This document shows, in pieces, positions 5,069 to 5,653 of a stretch of 5,653 bases of DNA (its first letter is position 1; the number at the start of each line of letters is the position of its first letter). Origin of the DNA: Chloroflexota bacterium. Lineage in GTDB: Bacteria > Chloroflexota > Ktedonobacteria > Ktedonobacterales > Ktedonobacteraceae. The DNA is taken from the NCBI GenBank assembly GCA_005879655.1, contig VBJK01000266.1:1-5653 (forward strand), written 5' to 3'. The notes beneath the pieces are model-generated. The model searched no databases and was not told where the DNA came from. It worked only from the letters and a program-made list of their open reading frames with translations. Made by a program: the position numbers and the translations under genes.

Positions 5069-5653
5069 ATGAGTGATCTCGTTGGACGAATTGCAGACCT
5101 AACACCAGAGAAACGCAAACTGCTTGCCCAAAAATTGCAAAAGAAACTTCTTGCACAGCGCTTGCAGCAAGAGAAAGAGCCTGTAGCAGAAGTGCAGATT
5201 CTTCCACAGCAGAGAAATAGCAATGTTTTCCCGCTCTCCTTTGCACAGAGGGGGCTTTGGTTTCTACACCAATTGGACTCCCACAGTGCTGCTTATAATA
5301 TGTCTTCAGTGCACAAGCTCACTGGTTGGCTGCGTGTGGACGCACTGGAACGGAGTCTGGCAGTGGTAGTGCAACGGCACGAGGTACTGCGTACGACCTT
5401 GCTATGGGGCAAGCTTTACGGAGAGGAACAGCCCGTCCAAGTTATTGCTCCTCGTCTTGCCATGCGGGTGCCTGTGGTTGATCTGTGTGGCTGGACTGCC
5501 AGCGAACGTGATCGGCAGGTCAGGCAGTTGGCTCGTGCTGAAGCCCAGTCTCCTTTTGATCTCACGGTCGGTCCATTGTTGCGTGTATGCTTATTGCGCT
5601 TGGATGAGCAGGAGCACGTATTGTTGTGTACGTTGCATCATATCATCAGCGAT
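5069..5653 (+). CDS. Next NRPS subunit, N-terminal helix and condensation domain (3' partial)
   Basis: ATG at 5069 follows GAGGA (5056-5060) with eight bases between, and the frame is open for 195 codons to the window end. Residues 1-38 are basic and helix-like (TPEKRKLLAQKLQKK...), the usual kind of leader before an NRPS condensation domain. Core C1 begins near residue 55 (PLSFAQRGLWFL), C2 is RHEVLRTTL, and the window stops in core C3 after HHIISD, one codon before the expected glycine. The domain resembles the C domain at 1490-2840 closely (shared ALER, VQVIAP, LARAEA, GPLLRVCLLR), so the two are paralogues. Its role would be to accept the chain from PCP2 of the preceding protein. C1 reads AQRGLW where AQxRLW is usual. 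The rest of the protein, and whether it terminates the product, are not visible. Confidence 0.93.
   Translation, partial: MSDLVGRIADLTPEKRKLLAQKLQKKLLAQRLQQEKEPVAEVQILPQQRNSNVFPLSFAQRGLWFLHQLDSHSAAYNMSSVHKLTGWLRVDALERSLAVVVQRHEVLRTTLLWGKLYGEEQPVQVIAPRLAMRVPVVDLCGWTASERDRQVRQLARAEAQSPFDLTVGPLLRVCLLRLDEQEHVLLCTLHHIISD

Overview
The window lies inside a bacterial nonribosomal peptide synthetase (NRPS) operon, all on the + strand. It holds the 3' part of one synthetase gene and the 5' start of the next. Base composition is about half G+C by eye. Short palindromic repeats of a GGCAACCA / TTGCCCCTACA type are embedded in the coding sequence; from memory they resemble repeats of large-genome Chloroflexota such as Ktedonobacterales. 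Cyanobacteria or another NRPS-rich group remain possible, so the taxon is a weak inference.

Layout. 2-1120: an adenylation (A) domain entered just before core A3, with a pocket code nearly identical to the serine code. About 1184-1390: its carrier protein (PCP1). 1391-1489: a linker carrying a perfect 11-bp inverted repeat. About 1490-2840: a condensation (C) domain with an intact HHxxxDG motif, of the kind that follows a module lacking an epimerase. About 2891-4580: a second A domain that looks damaged. It carries an in-frame repeat insertion of about 40 codons (around 3041-3177), a possible second lengthening (around 3339-3425), several altered core residues, and a deletion of roughly 47 bases near 4241-4253. 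The deletion removes core A7 and shifts the frame. The frame that carries A8-A10 and PCP2 runs to the stop at 4953-4955, whereas the upstream frame stops at 4406-4408. 4956-5068: a 113-base gap with two weak dyads and a ribosome binding site. 5069 to the window end: the next synthetase, starting with a basic helix and a C domain, cut off inside HHxxxDG.

Working together. In an intact ancestor, module 1 would load serine onto PCP1, the C domain would join the upstream chain plus serine to the residue of module 2, and the chain on PCP2 would pass to the C domain of the next protein. The acidic C-terminal tail of the first protein and the basic N-terminal helix of the second look like a docking pair. 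No epimerase or thioesterase is present, so the chain continues past the window. As sequenced, module 2 would not be made as a working unit.

The most unusual content is the in-frame family of palindromic and tandem repeats inside the NRPS gene, together with the A7 deletion and frameshift.
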